A stretch of DNA of 64,000 bases from Rotaria sordida (Eukaryota > Rotifera > Eurotatoria > Philodinida > Philodinidae), in assembly GCA_905250125.1 (NCBI GenBank), contig CAJNOL010000044.1, positions 1 through 64,000 of the forward strand, in the 5' to 3' direction. Positions 1 to 15,400 of this stretch are shown here, piece by piece. How positions within the stretch are numbered: position 1 is the first letter of the stretch; every line of letters starts with the position of its first letter. The position numbers and the translations under genes were made by a program. The notes under the pieces are model-generated. The model worked only from the letters and a program-made list of their open reading frames with translations, ran no database searches and was not told the DNA's origin.

Positions 1-2527
1 TAGGGTATAAACAAAACAATAGGGTTTTTGTCGTTCATTTAAAACGACACCTAACGAGTTATGACAGAAGCTGACTTCTACTAAATTTAACAGAAATAGT
101 AAATTAAATATGCTATTTTATATATAAAATGGATATCATTCCTATACTATGGTACTAGACTTTTTTCTTGTCTCACCTTTTGTAACTTTAAAAGATATTG
201 GATTTTGTAGCCCGTGAAAAATACTACCCGACAAGCTGTAATAAAAGTTGTCTTTCTTTAGTATACATGTTCAAAATTGATTCTGAAAGAATATGGTATT
301 ATCAATCTGCATTCCCAGTAGGATCATTTCATATCTTGAAGTTTTCTAAAGCGATGCATTCAGAATTTGACTTTCGAGTGAAAAATATAGCCTAAAACTA
401 GGGCTATCAAGTGCACGTCGAAGTACTTCTGATTCTGTGAATATTTATATGCAAAGAAGCTTAGTTTCACATGCTTGTGTGATCAGATTCAAGGATTAAT
501 TTGGTATATTTATACGATCGATGCATGATTGAAGAAGTAGTAAAATGTACTTGAAATATAAATCTGAAATCTGGTACCAATGTACTTGCCAATTAAAGTT
601 CTTGTATCCTATGTATGATGGTGCTAGGTTCAGTGTAAAAAAGTCTTGCCGGCCAAATTAGGCTCTTATGCACCCCCCCCCCCCCCTTTTGTTAGGTCGA
701 AACTATGAACTCATTCCTCTAAATTGCGAAAAACATGAAAGCTGGTAAAAACAGAGAAAAATAGATTGAGTTCAGTCTCAAAAAAATTGGTACTAAAAAA
801 ATGGCAAAATACTAGTAAAAACTGACTGGATTTAGAACCTCAACTGAACCGGATCAGTAACCGGAAAACCAGTCTATTGGATATCAGTTTACCGATCTCG
901 TTCCAAGATTCTCTTAGAATAAGTTATGGATCACTCTGACCAGCGCCACATTTATCGATGTCATTTCTGATTGGTAGGAAAGATGGTTGCTTACAGATGT
1001 AAAGCAATCAACTGCACTCATTTTACTTTCAGAAAATTCGTCTTTAATAGTATGACTTTTTCACCGAGATTTATTTCAAACTTTTCTCCATTTCTTACAG
1101 ATTATTTTCCATTATTATGCACGCCATTTTCCTTTCGAAAGTATCGGAGGATTTAGTTTTTTTTCAAGGATATATTTTTGCCGAGTTGTAACCATTTTTA
1201 ATCATGGTAATCTGAGACTGTTATATTTCTTTTTTTGCTAATGCGCCTCTACTAAACATTATTATAGATTATTCACGAAGATATCATTGATTGCACAAGA
1301 TTTTCATAACTTAATGTCTTACAATAAAAATTTGTTGTTTATTTAGATTTGATGTGAATACAACATTAGCTAGTAAATCATAAATAAATCCAAAATATTT
1401 TTCTAATGTAAATCTGATTCAACAACGATAGCTATCGATAGTACATTAAATAATGGAAAAACATATATAATGATTGTTATATCGTCACATGAAAACGGCC
1501 ATAAAAGCGTCGTATTGAATTGTTTATAGTGTTGTACATGGCCGTTTATATCAGCCATAATCTTCTTTGAAGTTGCTTTCCTAATGGAACACTAGTACGA
1601 TCCCATTGCATCCACAATTCATCCGACAGAATACCATCGAAAGATATGGGATTATATGTCATATAATATAAGGTTCAAGTCTTGGATTCTTTGTTCTAAA
1701 TGTGTTTTTATATTATTCTCTCCACCATACACAAACAACTAAGCTTTCTCTGTCTACACTTTTAAATTATTATATAGCAATTCAAAATCCATATCTGATC
1801 CACAATCATCTGTACGCATTCAAAACTCTCTTTAGTTGCCACACTGAAAATTTATTTTCTTGTGATGTACCTGCATAGATATGCAATAAGAGCTACAATT
1901 AAAACGACGAAAAAGACAAGACACAAGTAAAGAACTAGAGAAAAAAGCTTAAATAATAATTATTCAGAAACACTGTAGAAGAAATGAATAGAAATTTTCA
2001 TATAATAATAGATTATATATATATATGAAAAAAAATAGAATAGAAAGATATTAATTTAATAACAATAGAATTATATACAAAAAAAAAAGGCACAATTTAG
2101 TATTTAGAAAAAAAGGAGGGAACACCGGCACATCAGAGTGGAGCAGCAGATCTTTTATCTTTCTTCACAGGTAATAACAAAAGAATTATTTATAGAATAG
2201 AACATAGAACGAATATAAAATTTCAAATAGAACCATACGACTGCTCCCTGATTAGCAACAAGTATATAAACACTCGCATGCACACACCAATATTCGTGTG
2301 TTGTGAAGTTCATGATTTTTATTTGCTGTTGTATTTGAGAGTTCCGTTCTAGAACGAGATAGGATTATGACCATCATCGTCAAAGAGCGGATAAGAAAAA
2401 CAGTTAAATAGATAAGCATTAAGAAGCGCGTGAATATATATATAGACAACAGCAATAGTAGCAGCTTTTATTGTATATGCATTGTGAGAGACAATAGAAA
2501 AGAATTAGTGAAAGCATAATAATATGA
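1..2527. other. Intergenic, no gene seen
   Basis: AT-rich DNA with only short, low-complexity open frames and no exon-like stretch joined by credible splice sites. It holds a run of 14 C at 673-686, unusual in such AT-rich sequence, and A/T homopolymers. The part near 2100-2527 is presumably the 3' untranslated region of the Rab11-FIP gene, which ends at 2528 on the minus strand. Confidence 0.6.
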
Positions 2528-5500
2528 TCATTTTCGATAGAACGATGTCGATGAAGAAGTGCCTACTTGAAGTATAGTTGGACATTGTTCAAGTATTTTA
2601 ACGAGTAAACCATCCGTATAATTTTCAAGATCTTTTAAACGTGTATCTCGTTTTTTCAGTAAATCTGATTGATATGCAATAACATGAAGAAGTTCCTAAA
2701 ACAGACGAGAAAAATAAAAACATTGTTTACATATTGATAAATAAATAAATAATCTTACTTCACGATCAAGATAATCAAGTTCTTGACGAATTTTTGGATG
2801 AATAGGTGTACTTTTCACATTTTGATAACCAAGTACACAAAGACCATTATCATTTGTTTTTTGATTACTTGAAGTTGATGATAATGCTTTATGTTGAGAT
2901 GAACCTTGGCGTAAATCTTCAAAAATGAAATTTTTAAACACATAAATAAATATTTTATTTTATTTTAGTTTTTTACTTTTCTGTTCACCAACAATATCAG
3001 GTAATGTTGCAGGACCATTCCTATCCGTTCGACTACCCATTGTTGATGATTGATTTTGATTATAGCCACTCACAAATTTATTATGACCTGGTGAATCAAG
3101 CTAAATAAGAAGAAAAATAAATTAGACTTTTTTTTAAAAACGAAGAACAAGATCCTAAACACAATAAAACCAATTATGAAACAATAGTAACGATAACATG
3201 CGATAAATAAAAATAAATAATGAGAGAATGTACCGCAATAACATGCATATCGATATACAATAAATGGAAACAAAAAAAAAATATAATATATATATGTACA
3301 TATATGTAGATACTGTCTTATGAGATCTTTTTTTTCATGCATATAGTCTTACAACATTCTTAGTATCAATATCGATACTTGGTGTTGCTATATCATCAAT
3401 ATCATCGAATGATAGAACTCGACTTTGAATTTTTTTATCCGTTTGAAGTGTTGAATACTTCAAATTAATCGGACGATGTTGATATTCAGAGGACAATTGC
3501 TGGAAATATAGATAAGTGTTCTCAAAAAATTTAAATTTTTTGGAACGAAGAAATCCGAAATTATTCGGAAAAGAATTTCAGTTACAGAATAAAATAAATA
3601 AAGTAATGTTTATTTTTACCTCAGAAAATGATTGTTGCATTATATCGTCTTTTGGTTGAATTTTTCGTTTCGTCGAAGAACGCATACTGGACATTCGCTA
3701 AATGAAATCAGGTTCTTTTTTGTCTTTTACATCCATAAGTTCCGTTGGAACAATGCACACACATACACACATATATATACATATAGCAATAAAAACAAGA
3801 CAAGCATCCTATGCATATTTGCGTGCAATTTTACATGCAATAATGTGTAAAATACGAACAAAACGATATAATACTGAGAAGATTTTAAAAAAAAGTAATA
3901 AACAGTTGGTAAGAAGAAGAAGAAGAAATGGCGATTTTATTAATACATAAACATGTGTATATGTATGTGTATGTATGTGCGCGTGTATAAAAGACAGATA
4001 AATACTTACTTCCAATTTACCCAATAATTCATCAACATCTTCATCAATAGAATCGTTTGAATCATCTAAATCATTTGAAGTAGTTTCTTTCTGTCTTTTT
4101 GCTGAAACAGTAATAGTAGGTGTTGTAGGTATATCGATTTTAGGTGTTGGGATTGAAATCGATGGAGTACGTATATCATCAGTATGAACAGGTGCTGTAC
4201 GTTTTTGTTCTGTGAAATAATTACTAGATTTTGATTCTTGATTTTTTTGTGATTGTTGAACAACAGGTGTTGATGGAGCAGGTTTTTTACTTTTCTTTTC
4301 TTCAGTTGGTTTTTTTTCTTTTTGTTGTTGTTGTTTATATTTATTAAAACAATTATCAAAATCAATGTCATCTATTTCTTCATCATTACGATGTCGTGAT
4401 GAATGTGTATCAAGAACAATTTCATCTGTATCAGTAGCTTCTTTTATTGTTGATAACCCAAATAATGCATCAGGTGATGGAACTTCGTGATCTTTTGATT
4501 TATTCAATGATGATTCATTCATGGATATTTTATAATCATTGATAGCGTCAAATGCTGCTTCGATATCATCACCTGTGACAGAAAAACTTCGACTATGCTC
4601 TGTTGATGATAGTGACGCAGAATTATTTTGATTTTTTGTTGTCATAATTGTTGGTAATGTAGCTGATGGTGATGGTTCTTTAGATTTTTTACGAGTTGAA
4701 TTACTTCGTGGTGGTAAATCATCACCAACGTAAACTTCACGATGATGTTGTTGTTGTTGTTGTACTTGAGAACGAATAGGAGGAGATGGTGTAGATGGTT
4801 CATCTCCACCATACATTGAAGCTGAATCAAGTATTGATGATGTATCATAATCCGATGTTATTGAACGACGTGATGAAAGTGGTGTTCCTGTACCTAATGT
4901 TGATCCAAGTCCATTACTTGGAGCATGAGGCATCTGTTAAAAAGATATTTTTCATTTCTTCTTATTAGCACCAGTTAGATAAGAAGAAGAATTCTATAGT
5001 TTCTCAAAGACAAAAAGAAACAAAAAGCTCACCCACACATACATACATATAGGATATACACTATCTATAACTCTTATTACATCGGGAAAATTGAATAGAA
5101 TAGAATAAAAACTTGGAAAACTGTGCATGCAATTCATTCGATTAAATGAAAACAGAAAAAAAAACAAATTGACACATATTCATGCATATTAAGGGGAAAA
5201 ATAAATACTGACTTACATCGATCTCTCGTCTATTCAAGGACATTGACTATAGAAAATCTCTTAAGAATGAATTAATGAGGTAATTCTATACACATACCTT
5301 TTTTTGCTGCGATTCAGCATTATTGTTGTATGACATACTGTTAAGTGACATATGCGAGCCAGCTATAGATGTTGACTAAAATAAAAATAGAAACAATCAT
5401 TTTGTTATTCAGTTTTTAATGCATTAAAAAAATGTTCAAGAATCGAAATAATTTTTTTTTTAAAAGAAGCCGTAAGATTAATGCAAACCTCTTCATCTTC

Positions 5501-7346
5501 TGCCCGAATAGAAGAAGTATCCCAATTATGTTTATCAGCTTGTTGTGACTACAAAGAATAGTTAGAAAGCTAGCGAGAATAAAGCTGTGAGTGATTAGTT
5601 AATTATTTAATGTGCATTAATACAAAAGAGGAGGAGAAGAAGAAGAAACAAAAAGCTATGTTAGTGAATACATGTGTTGTTGACACCATCTAAAATGATC
5701 TCGCTCACCTCCGATGGTGAATCATCGAGAAAATCGCGTACATTAAATGTACTATCATCACCGCCGCCTAGGCGACGACGCTGGTCAGCTAACTGAAAAA
5801 TAATCAGTTCATTTTATTTAATATGGACAATGCTTACAAACAGATTATATTATATAATTCATCTATTTGTTTTTCATTAGAAAAGAAGAAAAAAGAATTT
5901 ATATACCTGGTTATCACTACCAAAATTGTCTTGTTTTCGATGTTTCGTGGCTGATTTTAATTTACCACCTATGACGAAAAATTTGATATTATTAATATAA
6001 ATATTCTTCAAGATCAAATTTGATTATTTATAGGAAGAAAAGAAATGCAAATCGATCTCAAAGTATACCTTGATTATTAATATAACTTCCTACGAAAATA
6101 ATCCACCAATCAACGCATGAGGAGACTTTTTTTAAGTAAAAAAAAACAAAACGGTTCTCTGATGCTAAAGTGATCTATAGCAATTCTTACAATCAACCTT
6201 AGAGGATCAAGGTGTTCCATAGCGATTATCATATCGTAAAACCATTAATTGACAGAAACTTTTTCCTATTGTCATTTTTATTACTTTTTCTATAAAAAAA
6301 AAAAAAAAACTTTTTATTACAGACATGCAGATGAAAAAGGGTTTATTTATTTCTCCATGATGCGTATTCTAGCAATAGCTACTAAATTAACTGACAGAAG
6401 CTATAAAAAAAACATCCAGAAAAAATTAATTTTTATTTAACACCTATCCTAAGAGAATAAACTCAAGGTTAATAAAAAATTGAATTCTCATGAGATGAAT
6501 TTTTCTTCATTATTATATTATTCTTATATAAATTGAATAATAATCTCTTGATCAATTTTTATAGTTTATTAGTATAAATAAATATATATCATCTTACCTA
6601 ACGATTGTTTAATGTCTTTCAATGAAAGATGTTTTTTTTTCGTTGCTAAATCTAATACACTACCAGTTGTATTATTTTTCGAATAAAATTGTAATGATAC
6701 ATCGATTTCTCCTCGATCTTTATCAGCTTTACCATCTTTATTTGTAAGTTTATACCAACTATTTAAAAAGAAAAAAAAATAAGGAATTAAATTAAAAACA
6801 ATATTAAAATAAATTTAATATAAAATTTTACTGTCGGTGAACTTGATCATAATCTTGTAAATCACGTAATGAAACATACGTCCGACCAACAAAATCACCT
6901 TTTGATAAAGCACTTTTATTATTATGATACACCGTTAGTTTAATTGTTGCATCATCAACAATAGGCCTATAAAATAAATTTTTTGTTCGAAATTAAATAT
7001 TTGTTTGTTTTTGCATTGTCTTACATATCACATTGTTCTTGCCATTCAGGTGAACGAGTTTTTTCTCGTACAGCAGTCGCAAATTTCTCTTTTCCCATAG
7101 ATATAGTACAAAAAGCATCAACTCCTAGTATAGAAAAAAATAAATAAAACAAAGCATTGAAATTATGTTCTTGATTACAAAATAAAATATCTTACCACCA
7201 CGTTTGCCTTTATCTGGTAAATTTCGAGCTTGATGTACTATTGAAAAATAAAAATAAAAACATGATAGATATTTTTTATTAACATATCATGAATCAATTT
7301 TACCAGTACAACTACAATAATTCGGTTGTAATAACATTTTCGACAT
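2528..7346 (-). CDS. Class I Rab11 family-interacting protein (C2 + Rab11-binding domain)
   Basis: Membrane-trafficking adaptor that would link Rab11 on recycling endosomes to lipids and motors. Seventeen exons read in phase: 7304-7346, 7196-7237, 7025-7124, 6832-6966, 6598-6758, 6069-6089, 5907-5968, 5709-5792, 5489-5548, 5298-5375, 5217-5246, 4010-4933, 3620-3697, 3353-3499, 2977-3100, 2759-2916, 2528-2695; about 804 aa. Residues ~1-130 form a C2 domain (VHQARNLPDKGKRG; KEKFATAVREKTRSPEWQE; WYKLTNKDGK; DRGEIDVSLQFY). The last exon (~750-790) is the Rab11-binding helix: ELLHVIAYQSDLLKKRD, then LENYTDGLLVKILEQCPTIL, very like vertebrate FIP1/2/5. The middle, mostly the 924-nt exon, is Ser/Thr/Gln-rich and probably disordered. 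It is somewhat longer than the human class I proteins I recall. Start chosen as the first ATG in phase with the C2 domain. Class I assignment is firm; which paralogue is not. Confidence 0.9.
6069..6089 (-). other. 21-nt microexon in the Rab11-FIP gene
   Basis: A 21-nt block flanked by an AG acceptor and a GTATAC donor, in the intron between exons 5968 and 6598. It encodes about seven residues (GSYINNQ). Being a multiple of three it keeps phase whether used or skipped, so it could be a cassette exon just after the C2 domain. Splicing is inferred from sequence only. Confidence 0.5.
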
Positions 7347-8996
7347 GATTATTTTTTTCTTTGCCTAGTTTTAAATTTTTATCACATGAAGGACACACAA
7401 TAAATGATCTGAAATAATATAGAGAAAAAAAAACGACTTCTTATGTCGATAGATTTGTCTCAATAACTGTGTATTTGTACTCTTCAAAATAATATCTTAT
7501 AGGTGTATGAGTGACGCATCGTTAACGACAAAACATAAAGCAAAGAAGAAAAAAAAAATAAAATGAGAATAGGGACCTTTTTCTTTTCTCCTTTTTCTTT
7601 CGTTACTATTACTATTCATCTTCTTCTCTTCCTACTCATTCTCGAGTTCGTCCGCCGTAGTTAAACTTAGTCAGAAGTAAAAAAGTGAATACTCAATAGG
7701 GCGACTGTGGTGACTGAAAAGGGCAAACAATTCAAAATGGAAGGAAAGAGAATTAATCATGCACATATAAGTATTGGTTACTTATATCTGTTTTGTTCTC
7801 TATCATCTAAAAATAAAATTAGACTATTAAAAAAAAACACTTCCTTCGGGAGAAGAAAAAAAGCAAGAAAAAGGTATGCGAAGAAATCGTACACACTCAC
7901 CTTTCGACGATCATGTGTACATTAAATACAAAAACATCAATCAAGAGAATAATATAAATGCAAATGCTGTACGAAAAGAGTATTCATGTGTGAACTTAAA
8001 TACTTCACCGATCGGGCTTCTACTGAAAGAACAGAAGAAAAAAAAAGAATCGAAATACAATACAAAAAAACAAATGGTTAATCTATCTTTCTAGTATTAA
8101 TTGACGTAATAGTGTACGTAAGCAACATATATTGAGACCAGTCGAGTGCGACATCGTCCACGAAGTGGATCGGCAAGACGAAAAAGCATTTAGATTATAT
8201 TTGTCTAATATATGAAATTGTACACTCTTAAGCAGATATAACAGAGAACAAGGTAAAAAGAGACGAAAAGACAAACATCTCCCCAGTTAACGACGTATGT
8301 GCACGTCTGTACTTTAACCATTTCTCTTCTCTAAACAAATGAGAAGACAAGAAACGAACGGCGACATTAAGCAAATAACTATAGAATGACCTTTTACGAG
8401 AGATTGAGCAAGCTTTTGCCTATCTATAGATAATTCTTTTATGTCCTCATATATCTAACAACATTGGACAAATAATAATCAACAAAAGATCTATAGTATT
8501 TACTCGTCCATTCATCGCAAATATACATCAGTATCTATTTTTCTTTAACAAAAGAACATATAATGATATAAAACTATATTATTTCAAATGACATTTGCTA
8601 GCAAACATCTATTTTACTGATTATTAAACTAATAATAGGTCAACATTAATTATTCATATAGATAAACTAACCAAAACGAAAAGTCATTGTCATATAAAAT
8701 GATTTGCTTCTCGTTTAATGAAAAGATTTGTCATGCTTAATTTTCATACGTGCTTGTCTCTAATTAACGAGCAATTATTGAAATATTCATTCCCATTATT
8801 GTCTGCGTATATATGTCATATTTATCTAGAAAGAGATTGTTTTCTTGAATATATTCTTTGTTTTAAAATTATTTTAAATCATTTAACAGTATGATTAATT
8901 GCTTCTTTTTTTTCTGTGTCGTGTCAAGGTGACTATTAGACAAACAAAATTCAAGAAAGAATGAAATAGAATAACAAAGAAACTAATGATGGTCAA
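7347..8996. other. Intergenic between Rab11-FIP and DARS, no gene seen
   Basis: AT-rich DNA upstream of the Rab11-FIP start and downstream of the aspartyl-tRNA synthetase stop (both genes on the minus strand). It should contain the Rab11-FIP promoter and 5' UTR. I saw no further exon or repeat that I could support. Confidence 0.5.
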
Positions 8997-11369
<2,373 letters not shown>

Positions 11370-12402
11370 TTTAAATTTATCTAAAAAATGATAAAAACTC
11401 CGATACATATAGTATAGTATGATGAAATGGGAATATTCCTTTTGCATCAGAAAAATGATGAAGTCATATACACTACGATTACAAAATATTTGACCAATCG
11501 CCTTTTTCTCCAATACTGTTCAATTGACGACGATAACATTCTCATTGATAGAGGATTATAGTGAATTATTATTAAATTGCTCCATTCAAATATGAACACA
11601 AAATTTTTAATCGAAAACTAATATCTAAAAAAACGATAGATTTTATTTTTGTTTTTTTAGAAAATTTTTTTCATAATAAAACAATTTCATTTAAAATTTA
11701 CTGAACGCCATCTATATCAATATCGTTTTTTTTTTAATTGGCATAAATTTTTTTTCCAATAAAAAGAATTTTTTTTTTCGAACTTGTCAACAATTTGTTT
11801 GTTTTTATTTTTTTTTAAAGAATATATATTTATGCGTGCATGCATGCATGCAATAAGAATTTTATTAATAAATTCTTTACTCTGTAACATTTTCTTTTTT
11901 TTTATTGTTTTTTTTATTCGACTACGTTTAACTATTCTATCAATCTAAAAGAATACTTCTTATAAACGATTACATTCTTTCTTGTCCATTTTACATATTA
12001 CTCGATTGTCCAATGTCCACAATCGAAAGAAAAGAAGAAAAACTAACATTATATTTGTCTTGTTTGAATAACTCCATAAGGCTTCTATCGTTAACTAAAG
12101 TAAGTATAGGATTGTTCTCGTTTTTCATTTACCATGTTCTTTCGTCTCATATTACAAGTCGATAAAAAAAAAACGAAAATGACAAGTATAAAGGTCTATA
12201 AATATCGTCGTGTTATTGTTCTTTCTTCATTTTTCTTTCTTTTCATCGTAAAAATTGATTACTTTTCTATTTAACAACATCTGTACAGTGTATCGAATAA
12301 AATAAAAAAAAAACGTAATTCGCTTTTATTTTTAGACATTTTTTTTTCTTTTTCTTATTGTGCACACACCTGTTTACCATGTCCTTGTATGGATAATATA
12401 TC
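11370..12402. other. Divergent intergenic region DARS / p190 RhoGAP
   Basis: About 1 kb of AT-rich DNA between two genes transcribed away from each other, so it should hold both promoters. Long T and A tracts and a short tgcatgcatgcatgcaa alternating stretch (~11837) are present. No core promoter motif could be assigned with confidence. Confidence 0.4.
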
Positions 12403-15400
12403 ATGTCTAAAACTACCGCTATCGTTTCAAGCGGTTTTTCAAGTTCTTCATTATCACCACCAACATATACTCTTGCTGTAGTTAGTGTGAATCCATTATC
12501 AGGTAAATCATCATTATGTAAACGTCTTATTGATTCAAATATTGATAATTATCAATTATTTTCATTAAAAAATAATTCCATTAATAAACAACATATAGCA
12601 ACATGGTTTTATTGGGGTACAGTAAGGCATAGACGTTCAGATGAAAAACGTGAAGCATTATTTCATTTAATTGAACATTCAACAATAGCTATTGATGATA
12701 ATGAACAATATGATAATTATATAAAACGTATAACATCATTAACATTACGTCCAGAAGAAAAATTTCAAAATGATTCAGATTATCCACAAATAAAAACATT
12801 TCCAAAAGATAAAATAACAATTGATGCGTTTTTATGTATACATGATTTATCATCTTCAAAACAAATATCAGAACTTTTATTTCTGCTTCATTCATTATTT
12901 AAAACACGTCGTCCTGTATTAATAATAACAACAAAAAATGATTTAATTGATAATCAATCTGATTTAGCCTTACAATTTGAACAATCAATACGTTGTTCAT
13001 CATCAAATGATTCACAATTCTTATTAAATATACCTATTATACATACATCAGCCAATGAACATATTAATATTCAAGCTATACTTGAAGTTGCTTTATATGC
13101 ATGCGATGAACCGATATTATTATCATCAAGAAAATCTTCACATTCAAATATATTAATGTCAAAATATATTCCACCAACATATAAAGATGCATATATAAAT
13201 GAACAATCATTAAAACATGTTATCCAAACAGAATATAAAACATTATTAGCAAGACATGTTTTAGATTTTCGATTAGGTTCATGGATAAAATTTTATACGA
13301 ATTGGCAACACCATACAAGTATACAAACCTTTATTGATATGTTTGGAAAACAGCAAGCTGAACGTTTATATAATGAACATATTGATGAATTACAAAGAAT
13401 ATCCAGACAAAAATTAATTGATGAAAGATTAATTCCAATTGTTGAATTACTTGTAACAGATCAAAAAACGAAATTATCAAGGTAATTTTACCATTGAAGA
13501 ATTCGAAATGTTTTGTTTTTGACAAAAAAAAATGAAGAGGTTCATGCAATAATAAAGCTAAGATTAGAATTGATTTTAAAATAAAAGAAAACTATATGAA
13601 TTCTTATGGAATACTGAAGCAGTGTCGACATATTTCAAGGAATATAGTTCTTATAAATTGAAAACTTTCCATTTTCTTCAGAAGGAAACCATCCGACGTA
13701 ATACCTCGCGTTTGAGATGAGGTTCCAGTTATTACGTAGGATTTGTTGAGAATAGAAGGATTCTTTCCCATGCACTATCCTTTAGGAGTTATGGGATTTA
13801 CACTGGCTTTTTTATTTTCGGCATGGTATTTATAAAAAAAACCAGACAAATGAATTTTGGTTTAAAACTTTGTTCATAGACGGTTCTTAAAGTCATTAGA
13901 ATCTGCTAAAAATCTTAGCCAAAAAGAGTAATCTCGTTTTGAGATATCAAATCTACAAAAACCCTAGATTTTCCGTGAAATATCATGGTATTTTTTTGTG
14001 AATTTGATATTTCAAGAAAAGACCATTCTTTTTGGCTGAAATTTTCAGCAGATTCTTATAACTTCAAAAGTTGTCTATGGCCAAATTTTAGACCAAAATT
14101 TATTTATCGTTTTTTTTTAAATACCATGCCAAGAGTAAAAAATCCAGTGTAATGACCATAACTCTAAAATGGCAGCACATGGGGAAGAATCCTTCTAATT
14201 TCAACAAATCCTACTTAATGACTAGTATGTCATCTCAAACACAAGGTATAACTTCGAGTGGTTTTGTCGTCAACAGAACTAGGTTAAATATATTACATTT
14301 GATATTACACAATTATTAAAGTTCCATCCTGCACAGAGTGTTTCTTACATCGACAATTTTATCAATATCATAGTTAGTTTTACGATTGAAACCTTGACTA
14401 TTTTTATTATGATTCAACTCAATGGAGTAGACTTTTCTTTTTATGAGGAATAATGTTAACAAGTACTGTGTTGACCTATCATCATTGACTTTAGTAACGT
14501 AATATAATAGTTAGAAAGGTAAGAAAAAATACATATAGAGTATGTGTAAAAGAAATTTTTGACTGTCAATTCAGACGTTAAGAGGAAGAAGTCAAACGAA
14601 CTTTATCAAATGTATTCAATTGACGTCCATTATTACCAATCAAAGATCAGTATAGGACAGATTTTGTTCGTCCTGTTCTAATAAATAGGACAGAACAAGT
14701 AGCGTATTTTTTGAATTTGCTCTCCTTCAAGATACATATCCAATTATTGGTTATCGTCCAATCTATTTAATTTTTTTATCAAATAATACAATTACTTTCA
14801 TAAATAATAGTTAATAAAGTTCATCTTTCTTGTAGAAGCAGTCTCACTGGAAAGAATTACCTTTTGCTACTTGTAGAAGTAATTGATATGGACTGAATTA
14901 ATCGAGATATATAGAATGAATTTGGAAAATTTTTCCAAATGATATGCTCATCTTTGTTGAATTTCTGTTCTACTGTCTGTTTCAATCCCGAAAGTATATC
15001 ATTGAATAGATTAACTTTATACTTTCAGATATTTATTCATTGAACGCGATGAAAATCAGATATTCTGAGATTCATCTATCTGATAGATTTAATAAAATTG
15101 ACTTTCGTTTTTTTTTTTATTAGAACAGAATATTATTTATGAATCACTCTATATGTGGTATTTAGAATCTTACAAAAGGTTATATTTCTTAACTAAAATC
15201 CACAATTGAAGTTCAAGGCAATATTTAGTAATATTACTCGCATAAAAAATTATTCTATATGATTTTTTCGCGAATACTACTGATTTTAAATTTCAATTTG
15301 ACGTTTTTTTTTTTCTGTAATTTTGTTTTTCATATGATACTTTTACAGATATATGGAAGCAATTCCCAGTCCCTATTCCGACCACTGAACCGTGACTGCA

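Noticed and set aside
673-686. Poly-C run as a functional element
   Set aside because: Striking in AT-rich DNA but a lone homopolymer with no surrounding structure; sequencing or slippage explains it.
3809-4009. Open frame continuing past the large Rab11-FIP exon
   Set aside because: The frame runs past a clear GTAAGT donor at 4009 into intron sequence (cytosine/AT simple repeats). The conserved downstream exons join at 4010, so the extension is intronic.
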